From Centropus unirufus (lineage: Eukaryota; Chordata; Aves; Cuculiformes; Centropidae): a stretch of DNA of 64,000 nt. The stretch is taken from NCBI GenBank assembly GCA_013397695.1, contig VYZI01000114.1, positions 849,459 through 913,458 on the forward strand, in the 5' to 3' direction. Numbering within the stretch: position 1 is the stretch's first letter; each line of letters begins with the position of its first letter. Shown here one piece after another: positions 14,670 to 24,320 of this stretch. The notes under the pieces were generated by a model, which ran no database searches, was not told the DNA's origin, and saw only the letters and a list, made by a program, of their open reading frames with translations. Made by a program: the position numbers and the translations under genes.

Positions 14670-15331
14670 AGTTCTCCTTACAGGCAAATTGTTCCTGATG
14701 AACCTCACTGCCTTATAGGATGAGAGAATTAACTGTGTGCCAGAGAGAAGACTAGTGGATGTGGCATGCTCTGACTTTACCAAGGCATCTGTCAGTCTCT
14801 GAATGTACTCTTATAGCCAAATTCATGAGCTATGGACTGGATAAGTGGACAATAAAGTGAAAGAAATATTGGCTGGACCATTGATCTTAAAGAGTGGTGA
14901 TCAGCAGTAATAAAGCCAATTGGCAATATTACTAGGGCAAACGCTCTTCAATGACTTTATTAATAAGCTAGAGGACGGGAGAGAGAACACTCCCAGCACA
15001 TTTGCAGAAGATACAAAATTGAGCGAAACAGATGATATGCCTGAGGGCAGGGCTGCTATTTAGAGGGACCTGGACAGGTGTGAGGAATGGGCTGACAGCA
15101 ACATCATCAAGTTCAACTAAGTGTAAAATCCAGCATCTGGGAGAGAATAACTCCATGCTATGCTGTAGACGGGGCACTGGCTGGATAGAAGCAGCTTGAC
15201 AGAACAGTATCTGAAGGGTCAGGTGAACAAATTGATCATGAGTCAGCAGTGCACCCCTGCAGCCAAGACAGACAAGTGCAACCTAGGGGGCATTAGCAGA
15301 AGTGTAGTGTGCAGGAAAACAATGTTTCTCT
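14670..15331 (+). mobile_element. CR1 LINE, outer copy, left part (reverse transcriptase region)
   Basis: Plus-strand CR1 ORF2 sequence. It starts in the reverse transcriptase domain (a 'VDVACSDFTKAS' remnant near 14757-14790). The box corresponding to the catalytic FADD motif reads FAED at about 15000-15020, so one key aspartate is lost. The thumb region follows, with a segment like 'NKLIMSQQC' and the CR1 piece 'GGISRSVVCR' up to about 15330. Alignment to the CR1 layout stops there and resumes at about 16490, after a second CR1. The copy is 5' truncated, as is usual for CR1, and has multiple stops. Confidence 0.88.
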
Positions 15332-15696
15332 TGTTGGCAGTTGTCACACCAAAAGTACACGATGTCATCCAGAGGGACCTAGACAAACTGGAAAAATGGG
15401 CCTGCATGAACCTCATGAAGTTCAACAAGGCCAAGTGCAAGGTTCTATACATGGGTCTGGACAACCTGCATTTTTGATGGAGGTGGAGAGATGATGTGAT
15501 TAAGAGTAGCCCTGGGGAGAAGAAATTGGCGATGCTGATTTATGAGAAGCTCAATGAGTTGGCAACATGTGTTTGCAGCCCAGAAGGCCAACCATATACT
15601 GAGCTGCATGAAAAGAAGCATGGCCAGCAGGTCATGTAGTACTGTGTTCAGTTCTGGAATCCCTAGTATAAGGAAGTGTATGGACCTGTTGACCGA
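15332..15696 (+). mobile_element. CR1 LINE, inner copy, left part (inserted in outer CR1)
   Basis: At about 15332 the sequence jumps back to an earlier point in the CR1 element. The segment corresponding to 'DVIQRDLDKLEKW' followed by 'NLMKFNKAKCKVLYMG' (about 15361-15460) belongs upstream of what was just read in the outer copy. It continues through the 'EKLNELATCVCSPEGQ' and 'CVQFWNP' regions to about 15696. This jump backwards shows a second, 5'-truncated CR1. It is less decayed than the outer copy over the 15361-15470 stretch, which fits it being the younger insertion. Confidence 0.85.
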
Positions 15697-16165
15697 GCAT
15701 GGTATAGTTTAAAAAATGTCTAAAAGCAGGTGATTCTCAGAATTGACCCTTCTTCCCCCTCAAGTGGCAAGAACAGATGTGCTGGAGAGCATGTCCAGGC
15801 TTGTCTAGGAGGGGAACATGTCCAGGCTTGCTATCTGTCCTACCAACTGACACAGGTGAGGGGCAGGACAAAGAGTTGAAATATTCCCACAAAAGCCTGT
15901 AACAGTGTGGACATCCACCATCTTCTGAACTCAGCTGAACATGTGCTAAAGTACCCAGAGACTCAGAGGTGGTGACTGTCTTTCATCTTTCCTATTTCTC
16001 TCTTTTCTCCTTTGTTCTCTTTCTCTCGTTTTCTGTCCTTCTCTTTTCCCTTTTCCCCTCGCAATACACAGGGCTGTAGTGGGTTGTAGCTGGTGATTTT
16101 GGTTTCGGGCTTTAGTTTTGACTACCGCAGCATTAGGCTCTATGTTTTTCTCAGTTCAGTTAAGC
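15697..16165. other. Non-CR1 segment interrupting the inner CR1, possible LTR remnant
   Basis: About 470 bases replace roughly 150 bases of expected CR1 sequence. The segment contains a 14-base direct repeat (CATGTCCAGGCTTG at 15790-15803 and 15817-15830), a long pyrimidine-rich tract at about 15977-16060, and then TGTAGTGGGTTGTAGCTGG. Such a pyrimidine tract following a 'GGTGGTGACTGTC' stretch is reminiscent of some avian endogenous retrovirus LTRs, but I see no polyadenylation signal, paired ends or target-site duplication. Its identity is unresolved. Confidence 0.4.
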
Positions 16166-16489
16166 AGACCTGGGGAGGGACTTAAAAAGTAAAACAAGGG
16201 TGTGTAGTGACAGGACAAGGGGGAATGTCTTTAAATTGCAAAGAGGAAGATTTAGATTAGACATTAGGAAGAAATTCTTCATGATGAGGAGGGTGAGACA
16301 CTGAAGGACAATGCCCAGAAAACTTGTGGATGCCCCCCAGGAAGTGTTCAATGCCAGCTTGGATGGGGCCTTGAGCAGCCTGATCTAGTGGGAGGTATCC
16401 CTGCCCATGGCAGGGGGGGTGGAACCGCATGATCTTTAAGGTCGCTTCCAACCCAAACATTTTATGATTCTATAATGCTATGATTCTAT
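16166..16489 (+). mobile_element. CR1 LINE, inner copy, 3' end
   Basis: Plus-strand CR1 3' untranslated region and terminus. It runs from 'GGGAGGGACTT' through the 'ACATTAGGAAGAAATTCTTC' motif and 'CCCTGCCCATGGCAGG' to the diagnostic CR1 end. The end is 'TTTAAGGTCGCTTCCAACCC' followed by ATTCTATG-type repeats, finishing at about 16489. These short terminal repeats are the part of CR1 recognised during reverse transcription. Minus-strand reading frames across this region are shadows of the element, not genes. Confidence 0.93.
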
Positions 16490-16985
16490 CTTGAATGCTG
16501 TGTCTGATCTAGGGCTCCCCAGCACAAAGAAGACACTGGTACAGTGAGTAGGTCCAGCAAAGGTTGGGATGAGGGGGGTGGAAAACATGATGTGCAAGGA
16601 GTGACTGTGAGACACTGAAAGGTATTTCCAGACTTAACAGGAGAGGGCTCAGGGAAGACCTCATTGCTGTCTTCCCTTGACTTTTGAATTGGCACAGCAA
16701 AGATAGAAACAGTTTTCTTGGACTTACATTGTGACTGATCTGACGGCAATGGACACAAGTTACAGAATGGGAGATTCTGAGTGGACACAGGGCTTTTTTA
16801 CCATGAGGGTGGGAAAGCACTGGAAGACATTACCCAGATGGACTGTGGGGTCTCCACGGGGACATCATGACATTTAAAATGCAATTGAGCAGCTCTCTTT
16901 AACTAGATTTCCCTTGAGCAGAGGTCAGGTAGATGACCTCCAGTGGTCCTTTACAGCCATTAAGGTTCCTCATCCTGTGAGAATA
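16490..16985 (+). mobile_element. CR1 LINE, outer copy, right part and 3' end
   Basis: CR1 sequence resumes immediately after the inner copy's terminus, at the position equivalent to 'CCTGGAATACTGTGTCCAG' of the consensus. It proceeds through the C-terminal ORF2 region ('GAAGACCTCATTGCTGTCTT') to 'AGATGACCTCCAGTGGTCC' and a decayed 'ATCCTGTGAGAAT' end at about 16985. Relative to where the outer copy left off at about 15331, only a few dozen bases are missing. This fits one element opened by the inner insertion with a small target deletion. Confidence 0.85.
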
Positions 16986-18233
16986 GCTTTCTGTGCTGAA
17001 GTACTCTTTTGCTTCACAAGGCAGAACAAGCCAGGAAGGCTTTTGCAGTTTACTACATCTAGCAATAGTAACACTGTAAGAAAAAATTCTTAGTCAGGTC
17101 TGTTCCTAGGTTAAGGGGAAAGAGTTATGCAGACAGCTGAAAAACTTTAAAGTTGAATTAAAAAAAACCAAAATTTATATATGCTGGCTCTCAGCAATGT
17201 AGACAAATTCATATTTAGTTCAGATAAGGGCACTTCAAAGAAATTGGTTAGAGAGGCATAAATGGTACTGAAGAAAAATAAACTTGACCAAGGCTTAAGG
17301 AACCAATGGAGTACGGTAGCCAAAGGGAAATCAGTGTTTGGAAATAGGGCTACAAAAAAAAGACAGGGTTATTTAAGGAAGTAACAGATAAGGAAGAGTT
17401 GTTTGTGGAGGCAGCAATGTATTAGAAAGGATTAGTTCCTACATGATTTTGTTTTAAAGTAGTTGTCCATTGCAAATAAACTAACAGATTTAATCTAGAA
17501 GTACAGTAATGTAACACTGTTTAAAGAAAAATATGTTAAAAATCTTGTCTTGTAGGCTGCCACTGAAGGTCACACTTGCTGTTTAGTCTATCATACAATT
17601 CTATTTTCAGTTTCTGTCATCTAGCCAGCTTTCTGTCAGAGGACAGGAACCTAATAAAGAAATTAAACCATGAAGACAATGTCTTTAATGCAGTTCAGAA
17701 TGAAATTGTTGTTTTTATATTAGGAATGAAGTGCAAGAGCATCTATTCTTCTAAATTAAACCTTCTAAGTTTAGTTTACATACAAATAAAAAAGGGATGG
17801 TAGGTATTTGCATATGAATATGATCTGTTTTTCTAAGAGCAACTAGATGGATAGCTATGAAACTCACGTATTTTAAAAAATATATAACTACTTTTTTTGA
17901 TATTTTAAGTAGTCAAAAGAACCTGAAAAAATGTAAGGATTGTAAAAGCACTTTCATGGTTCAATCCTTTATATATAAGGAAGAGCTACTTTTTTGAGAC
18001 TAATGTAGTTTTTATAATTCAGAGTTCAAAACCGTACTGTCTCAAAACCAGACTTTTTTTTAATTGAAATTGCAGTATTGAAGTACCTGTGAACTACCTG
18101 TGTAATTCACTAGACTTTTTTTTTTTTTAACCCACAATTTAATTAATATGCTACAAATGAAAAATACCTATGCCCTTGCATAATAGCCATCAGAAATTAG
18201 TATGATTTTTTTCCTTCCATTTCTCATTCCTTC
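16986..18233. other. AT-rich noncoding sequence
   Basis: About 1.25 kb with no recognised gene. It holds short A or T runs (near 17160, 18053 and 18117) and a 75-codon reading frame at 17576-17803 with no family signature. Confidence 0.6.
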
Positions 18234-18500
18234 TGTGGTTGGTAAACTGCAATGGGCAGTTAAGCACCACACAGATGCTTGCTCACTTCCTCCCTAACGC
18301 CCAGGAAGATGGAGGAAGGAGAAATGAAAAAGAAAAGCAAGAGAAACTTGCTATGTAGATTTTATCAAACAAACAAAATTTAATAAGTGAAGGATAAGTG
18401 AAAGAAGAGAGACAAAACCAGAAAAAAAACAGATGTAAAGGCAATCATTCATCACCTTCTAAGGGCAGAAGAATGCTCTTCAAGTTCCTGAGCCAAAGAT
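18234..18500 (-). mobile_element. ERVL-type solo LTR, 3' half (left piece, split by CR1)
   Basis: In minus orientation this is the downstream half of the same LTR family as at 1118-1640. On the plus strand it begins TGTGGTTGGTAAACTGC, then GGGCAGTTAAGCACCACACAG and TTGCTCACTTCC. The expected GA-rich block follows, and it ends near 'AAGTTCCTGAGCCAAAGAT', where the consensus approaches the U3/R junction. A degenerate minus-strand ATTAAA-type polyadenylation signal occurs near 18380. The LTR continues after the CR1 at about 19183. Confidence 0.8.
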
Positions 18501-19182
18501 CATAGAATCATTGAATGGTTTGGGTTGAAAGGGACCATAAAGATCATCTAGTTCAATCTAGATCAGGCTGCTCAAGGCCCTGGTTTTGAACACTTCCAGG
18601 GAGTGGGCCTACTCAACTTCCCTGGGCAACCTGTTCCAGAGTTTCACCACCCTCACCATGAAGAATTTCTTCCTAATGTCAATCTAAATCATCCCCTCTA
18701 TAATTAATAGTCATCCCCCCTCATAGTATCACTACACTATGATTTTTTATGAAGTCCTTCCCCAGCTTTCTTGTATGCCCCTTCAGGCACTGAGAGGCCA
18801 TTATAAGCCTCTCTTCTCAAGCTGAACAGCCCCTCTCTCAGCCTCTCCTCATAGCAGAGCTGCTGCAGTCCCCTGATCATCTTCATAGCCCTTCTCTGGA
18901 CCCCTTCCACTAGCTCCATATCCCGCTTATATTGAGGATTCCAGAACTGCACACAATACTCCAGGTGGGGTCTCAGAAGAGTGGAGTAGAGGGGCAGAAT
19001 CATCTTCGACCTGCTGGGTACGCTTCTTTTGATGTAGACCAGGATATGGTTTGACCTTCTGGGTTGCGAGCAGGCATTACCGGCTCATGTGAAGCTTCTC
19101 ATCAACTAGCACCCCCAAGTTCTTCTCTGCAGGGCTGCTCTTAATCATGTCATCCCCCATCCTATATTGAAACCATGGATGG
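18501..19182 (-). mobile_element. CR1 LINE, minus strand, inserted in LTR
   Basis: The 3' end faces left. Plus-strand sequence starts at CATAGAATCATTGAATGG and GGTTTGGGTTGAAAGGGACC, the complement of the CR1 terminus, at 18501. It proceeds inward through the 3' untranslated region ('CACCATGAAGAATTTCTTCC') to the C-terminal ORF2 region. The minus-strand reading frame at 18737-19003 carries the recognisable 'LYSTLLRPHLEYCVQFWNPQ' and 'GVQRRAMKMIRGLQQL' stretches. It is 5' truncated at about 19182 within the 'LLINHDS..'-type region before the reverse transcriptase catalytic box. LTR sequence lies on both sides, so this insertion is younger than the LTR. Confidence 0.95.
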
Positions 19183-19470
19183 CTAAACTTCCTTAAGCCT
19201 CCTCTCTTCCCTTGTATTATTAAGCATGACTTTATAGGCTATGGATCTCAGCTTAGTTCAGGTCATCTACATGGTTGCATGAGTTCCTGATATATTGTGC
19301 AATCTCCAATCTTTACACTAGGAGGGTAACAATGAGAAACAGAGAAGGCCTTGATGCTTACAAAAACAGCACATAAGTGTCTTATCGTATTGATTTTGTC
19401 AGAAATGTAAAACACAGCAGCTTATAAGCTGCTATAAAGAAAAGTAAATCTCATCCCAGCCAGTTTTACG
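19183..19470 (-). mobile_element. ERVL-type solo LTR, U3 half (right piece)
   Basis: This continues the LTR interrupted by CR1. Plus-strand landmarks are 'CCTCCTCTCTTCCC', 'TTAAGCATGACTTTATAGG', 'TTAGTTCAGGTCATCTAC', 'GAGAAGGCCTTGATGCTTAC', 'CACATAAGTGTCTTATCG', 'AAAACACAGCAG', and near the end 'AAATCTCATCCCAGCC'. That is the complement of the LTR start, which in the family reads like 'GGCTGGGATAGAGTTAA'. A degenerate TATA-like sequence lies on the minus strand near 19215-19222. A perfect 16-base palindrome, GCAGCTTATAAGCTGC, lies at 19417-19432. No gag or pol follows. Confidence 0.8.
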
Positions 19471-22400
19471 TTCTTTTGTAATCCCTTTTCTTTTTTTAAT
19501 GAATGTCATTTTCAGCATGATGTTGTTTGTACTTTTTTTGTTCCTAGTAAAAGTGTCCTATTTATATAATTATATTTCACTTCTGCATGCTAATGTTTAT
19601 TATAATTTCTCTTTTTCAGACTTTCTGTAGGCTACCGTTTTATGTTCTAAATATAAGCTTAAAGGAAGACACATTCCTATGTGCAGCAGACAAGATCAGT
19701 GCAAAAGTACTTATGCATAGTTTATTAACTCCAGTCTTTCCCAAAACTGCTAGTTTACAAACATGAACAATCGCATTGCTTCTACAAAATAACATCATAA
19801 ATTTCAAAGTAGTCCATAAAGAACTGGCCTTCACTCCTCCCCAAAATTCAATAAATAACATTTTTATTATAGGAAGGGCACTGAATCAATGTGTATTAAT
19901 AACCAGATATTACAAGCAAATGCATAGCTGACCCAGATTGTTTTAGACTATGTAATAATCTTAGTCTTGCAATATCTTTGTTAAAAATGACGTATTAAAA
20001 TTTCTGTTTCAAAGATGGAAAAATTAAGCAGAGATAGACTAAATGAATAGTTACTGATCAAAGTCCAGTAGAAACAGAATGTTCCTTTAGCAGAAAAAAC
20101 ATAGAAATCTGATTAATATCCAGGTACTAACAAGTTTGGGCTGGGAAGCTCATAGCAGCCTCAGGTTCTGCTATTGCTCAGACCCAGAGGCTATCCCAGA
20201 GCTTCTTTACTTAATCTGAACATTTCAGTATCTGTTTCACACCCAAAGCTGATTTGAAATTCAGAAATGGACCTGCATATGGGATCCTTAAGGGATCTTA
20301 TCTGATAGGAATGTCTGATACATGTACTCCACCGAGTTCACTGCAGAGGCTGCTTCTGGCTAATGTTATTTGGTTTTGGGGTTTGAGGCCTCTTTTTTAA
20401 TAGGGAAAACATCAGGCAAGGGTGAAAGGCAAAGCAGCCTTTTTTTTGAGATGTGAGGGAAACAAAAAGAAGGAAAGTGTAGAGAAAAATCAAGATGTAA
20501 CCAAATAATTGGCTTAATGAGTTACCACTCATCAGCTTAGCATGTCAGATTTGATGTTTGCGAGCTATTAGCATATCATAAAGAAGAAGCAAGGTTTTTC
20601 ATCTGTGTTGTGGTTGCTGTGACTTTTTATGTGAGAAAAACAAAAATGAGATGCATTTTTGTGGATGAGATATATTCACCTAAAGCTGTGTATCTACTAT
20701 TCACAATTGCCTCAGACTCACTCTATATCTGGGGGAGGGTGTATTTCCAGAAGACAACTCTTTCATTTTCAGATAGCTGTCCAAAATAGACAAAATAACT
20801 TCTTCTTAACACTGATCTCAGGAATGGTAGAGGACATTCTGTTTTTACTTAACTTGATTAAAAAAATTCACATGCAAGTAAAGCTATACAGTCACTAGAA
20901 GGCCATTCTTAGGATCACTACTTTAAACAGATTTAAAAATATTTTACTTTCCCACCTAACTCTTCGCTCCTTAGAAGACAGAACTCACTCTATACATGCA
21001 GACAATGTCATGCTATTCTTAAACATTCTCTTTTAAGGCTTTGTAAATAGCAGGTAGAAGATTCCTATATCCAGTGATTAAGCTAAGTTTATAAATGGTT
21101 AGAGTAACTTAGACAAAAATTGGCCCAGAAGAGAAAAGTTCTGAAAAATAATTAGAAGAGAATCTGCTCACCCCAGAAGCTTAGCACACACTGATATGAT
21201 GAACTTAAAATATTCATGTAACACTCAGACAAATTTGCAGCAAGTAGCAGTCAGTCATTCAATATGATATGCTTGATAGGTTATCAAGTTTATAGCATAC
21301 TTTCTGCAGAATTACTGAGCATAAATAATGTTAACGCTAACTGGTATTGAAAGTAAATTAGGTAGTTTATTATTTCTTTAAAAGAAATCAAGTACTTTAC
21401 TCGAAGCATTAGTTTTCATTCTTTCAATATTTTGTTGATTTGTTTGAAGTCTCAAAGAAAGCCCCATTTCTACATTTATTCCATGAAATTCTAATGCAAA
21501 AGATAGGAAAGCAAATAAAGTAAACAGCAGGGAATTATTTTCCATTCCCCTGTCACTTTGTCAACTATGACAAGCATGTGAACTCATTCTAAAAGCAGCT
21601 CCATGAGGTGTGAATCCATTGACATGAAATCAGTACATTCAAAAGATAATGTACATGTGATAGTTTTGGTATCTATCCTCATCCCTGTCACTACATGGTC
21701 TTTTAGCATTATGCAGTGTGAGACTCTGAGCACCGACAGTTCAGAACAGGTTTTGGCATCCTCATTCCAAGAGACACAAAGCAGATGTTTCCAGCTACTA
21801 CCAGAAATGCACACAATAACAGTGCACTCAGTCCTTGCTAGTATACTCCACATTTAGAGAGCAGCAGCTTTCTGTTTCACGCATAAGATCTCCAAAATGC
21901 ATGAAATAGGAATCATCTTTTGAGCTAAATTTGATTGGCTTCAATCACACAATCATATCGAAAGGAAAGTCTACCTCTAACCTCTTCACAATTGCAGTGT
22001 AGGGGTTTTTTTGCAATGAACAGTCATTTTTACAGTCCCATTGGTCTATGTTTACAGCATGCAACACCATTACTTCAATTATAATAGCTCTGCCTCTTTG
22101 TGACCTGGTTCCCTGAGGCTTAGCAGTCACAGGAGGTTAATCTGGTTTTCAGATTTTTTATTCACTCTAAGTTCCACTATCTTTACTTATATGCAAGTAT
22201 CCTAGGGGCTGTGCACTGGAGTGGATACATGCACAACCTCTCATTCTCTTTAGTTCAGGCATAAACTCAAACCAAAATAAAAGCCTAGCTTTTACAAAGC
22301 TCAGTTACCACAGGAAAATTATGATAGAGTCACAAAGTCATTAAAAACAAACTGGGCAGGGGGATGGGGACAGGGATGGAGGAATGGACAACCCTGAAAC

Positions 22401-23799
22401 CAAAATAAAATATTGTGTGACTAGGAAATGGACAAAATTTGGCTTCTGTGAGCCTTTGGGATCCTGAGACACAGCTTATAGCCTTTCTATGATTTTATCA
22501 ACCTTTGATTCACATAAAGGCCTGTTTTAACATAGTATAAACAACTAAAGGCAGCTGGATTTGAAACCTGAGGAAATTCTGCTACTTATTTAGTATGCAA
22601 AGCTTCCAGAGGAGGAGCACAGATTTTACACTCTAACGTTTTCACAGGACTGAAAATAAGCTCTAAATCCATAACTGAAACACTTCTGCGGATAATTTGT
22701 GCAGTCCTCCTCAACACTTGCACGTAATTATTCTCCCAAACAGGCTTACACAGACTTTTCACCACCACAATTCACCATAAGGACCAATTCTGATTATATA
22801 AATACTTATACAAGAATAAAACAATGTGGATACAGTTAAGTAAACACTCCCAGTCACTCCAAAAACATCATATGTGGTCTATAGATTAAAGTAACAGTAC
22901 CATCTAGCAGAGGAATCTGTATTTATCATCAAGTAGAAGATTAGCTGCTGCAGCAAACAACTGCAAGATCTTTCCTAATTCATGTTCTGTTCTACATTGC
23001 TGCATCATCAATTCAAGATGAAAACATGCTTGCAATTCCAGTCATTGCACAGATAATTAAGAGACTGCTGGTTCATCTTCAGTTTCAAGCTGTATAGATA
23101 AAGATTTTTAAATATTGGGAGGTGGGCACCTTTTCGGGGGTTTTTTTTTTTTTTTTTGTCCCTTTTAGTGGGAATCAAACTGGAAATAGAACGAGTAGCA
23201 GATCTACTTATTTTTTTTTTGTAACACTGAACTGCCATAATGAAGGGGTCACTGATCCATCTCTGATGTATGTTTGACTTTGATCTCAAGGTAGTAAATT
23301 TTATGACAAGGTGAACTTATCTTCCTGATAAACATGGAAGAGAGAAAAGAAGTAAGAATGACCAGAAATGGATAGAAAAAATGGACTGCTATATTGAAAG
23401 TTCATGTCATGTAGCTGTGTACTTTACAAGCATAACCAGCCTGTGAGAGGCACATAGGAAAGGAAACTGATGTAGCCTTAGCTTGAACTGCAGGAAGGAA
23501 AACCACTATTGACATGGAATGCTCATTACCAAGATATCCATGGAAATTGAAAATTATGGTAGAAAGGAAAGAACTGAAATAATTTGTGAAAACATTGGTC
23601 TATGACAAACATGGAACACTGCATGAAAACATTTAACCTCTTCAAACTAGCTGCTAAATCGGTGTTTTAATCAAAATATGTAATTGAATTCACTTAGTCA
23701 TTTTCAAAGAAAAGTCCAAACAATTTCTGACAACTACCAAAACCAAAGCAGTATCAAAGGCTTTTTCAGAAACTTTGAAACATATTCAAATTAATTGTC
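19471..23799. other. AT-rich noncoding sequence
   Basis: About 4.3 kb of largely unique sequence. Reading frames on both strands at about 21584-21857 overlap antiparallel and have no recognisable domain, so I treat them as chance. A poly(T) tract lies at 23141-23157. No gene or transposon was recognised. Confidence 0.6.
23141..23157. repeat. Poly(T) run, 17 bases
   Basis: An uninterrupted T17 follows GGGGG. It is a mononucleotide microsatellite, or the complement of a poly(A) tail, with no identifiable retrocopy attached. Confidence 0.85.
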
Positions 23800-24320
23800 A
23801 GTACTAGGCATTGGTGAGGCCGCACTATGAATACTGTGTCAAGTCTGGGACTCTCATTTCAAGAAAGACATTGATGTGCTAGATTGTGTCCAAAGAAGGG
23901 TAACAAAGCTGGTGAAGGATCTAGAGCACAAGTCAACTGAGCAGCAGCTGAAGGAATTGGGGTTGTGTAGTCTGAAGGAGTCAGAGGGGAAACCTTATTG
24001 ATCTCTACAATTACCCAAAAGGAGGGTGTAGCGAGGCAGGATTTGGACTACTTTCCCACGTAACAAGTGATAGAGCAAGAGGAAATGGCCTTATGTTCCA
24101 CCATGAGAGGTTTAGACTGGACATTATGGAAAATTTCTTCACTGAAAGGGCTGTCAAGGACTGGAGCAGGCTGCTCAGGGAAGTAGTCGAATCACTATCC
24201 CTTGAAGCATTTAAAAAATGTGCAGGTATATTTAGGGACATGATTGAGTAGTGGACTTGGCAGTACTAGGTTAAGAGTTGGACTTGAGGATCTTCTCCAG
24301 CCTAAACTATTCTGTGATTG
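23800..24320 (+). mobile_element. CR1 LINE, 5'-truncated 3' end
   Basis: Plus-strand CR1 C-terminal ORF2 and 3' end. Recognisable pieces are the equivalents of 'VRPHYEYCVKSG', 'RRVTKLVKDLEHKS' and 'ELGLCSLKESE', then the 3' region with 'GAGGTTTAGACTGGACATTA' and 'TTTCTTCACTGAAAGGG'. The terminus is 'CTTCTCCAGCCTAAACTATT' followed by CTGTGATTG at about 24310-24320. The 3' sequence ('CTTGGCAGTACTAGGTTAAG') matches the subfamily also seen at 53820-54230, which has the same 'CAGTACTAGGTTAGCAGTTG' stretch. Frameshifts are present. Confidence 0.92.

Noticed and set aside
16486..16820. Two overlapping minus-strand reading frames of about 100 codons
   Set aside because: They are antisense shadows of the plus-strand CR1 3' region.
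1118..19470. The two same-orientation LTRs as the ends of one provirus
   Set aside because: The roughly 16.6 kb between them contains no gag, pol or env signature and is far too long for an ERVL interior. They are better read as independent solo LTRs.
21584..21857. Antiparallel pair of reading frames of 84-89 codons
   Set aside because: No domain or repeat match. Complementary open frames are common when stop codons happen to be absent from both strands.
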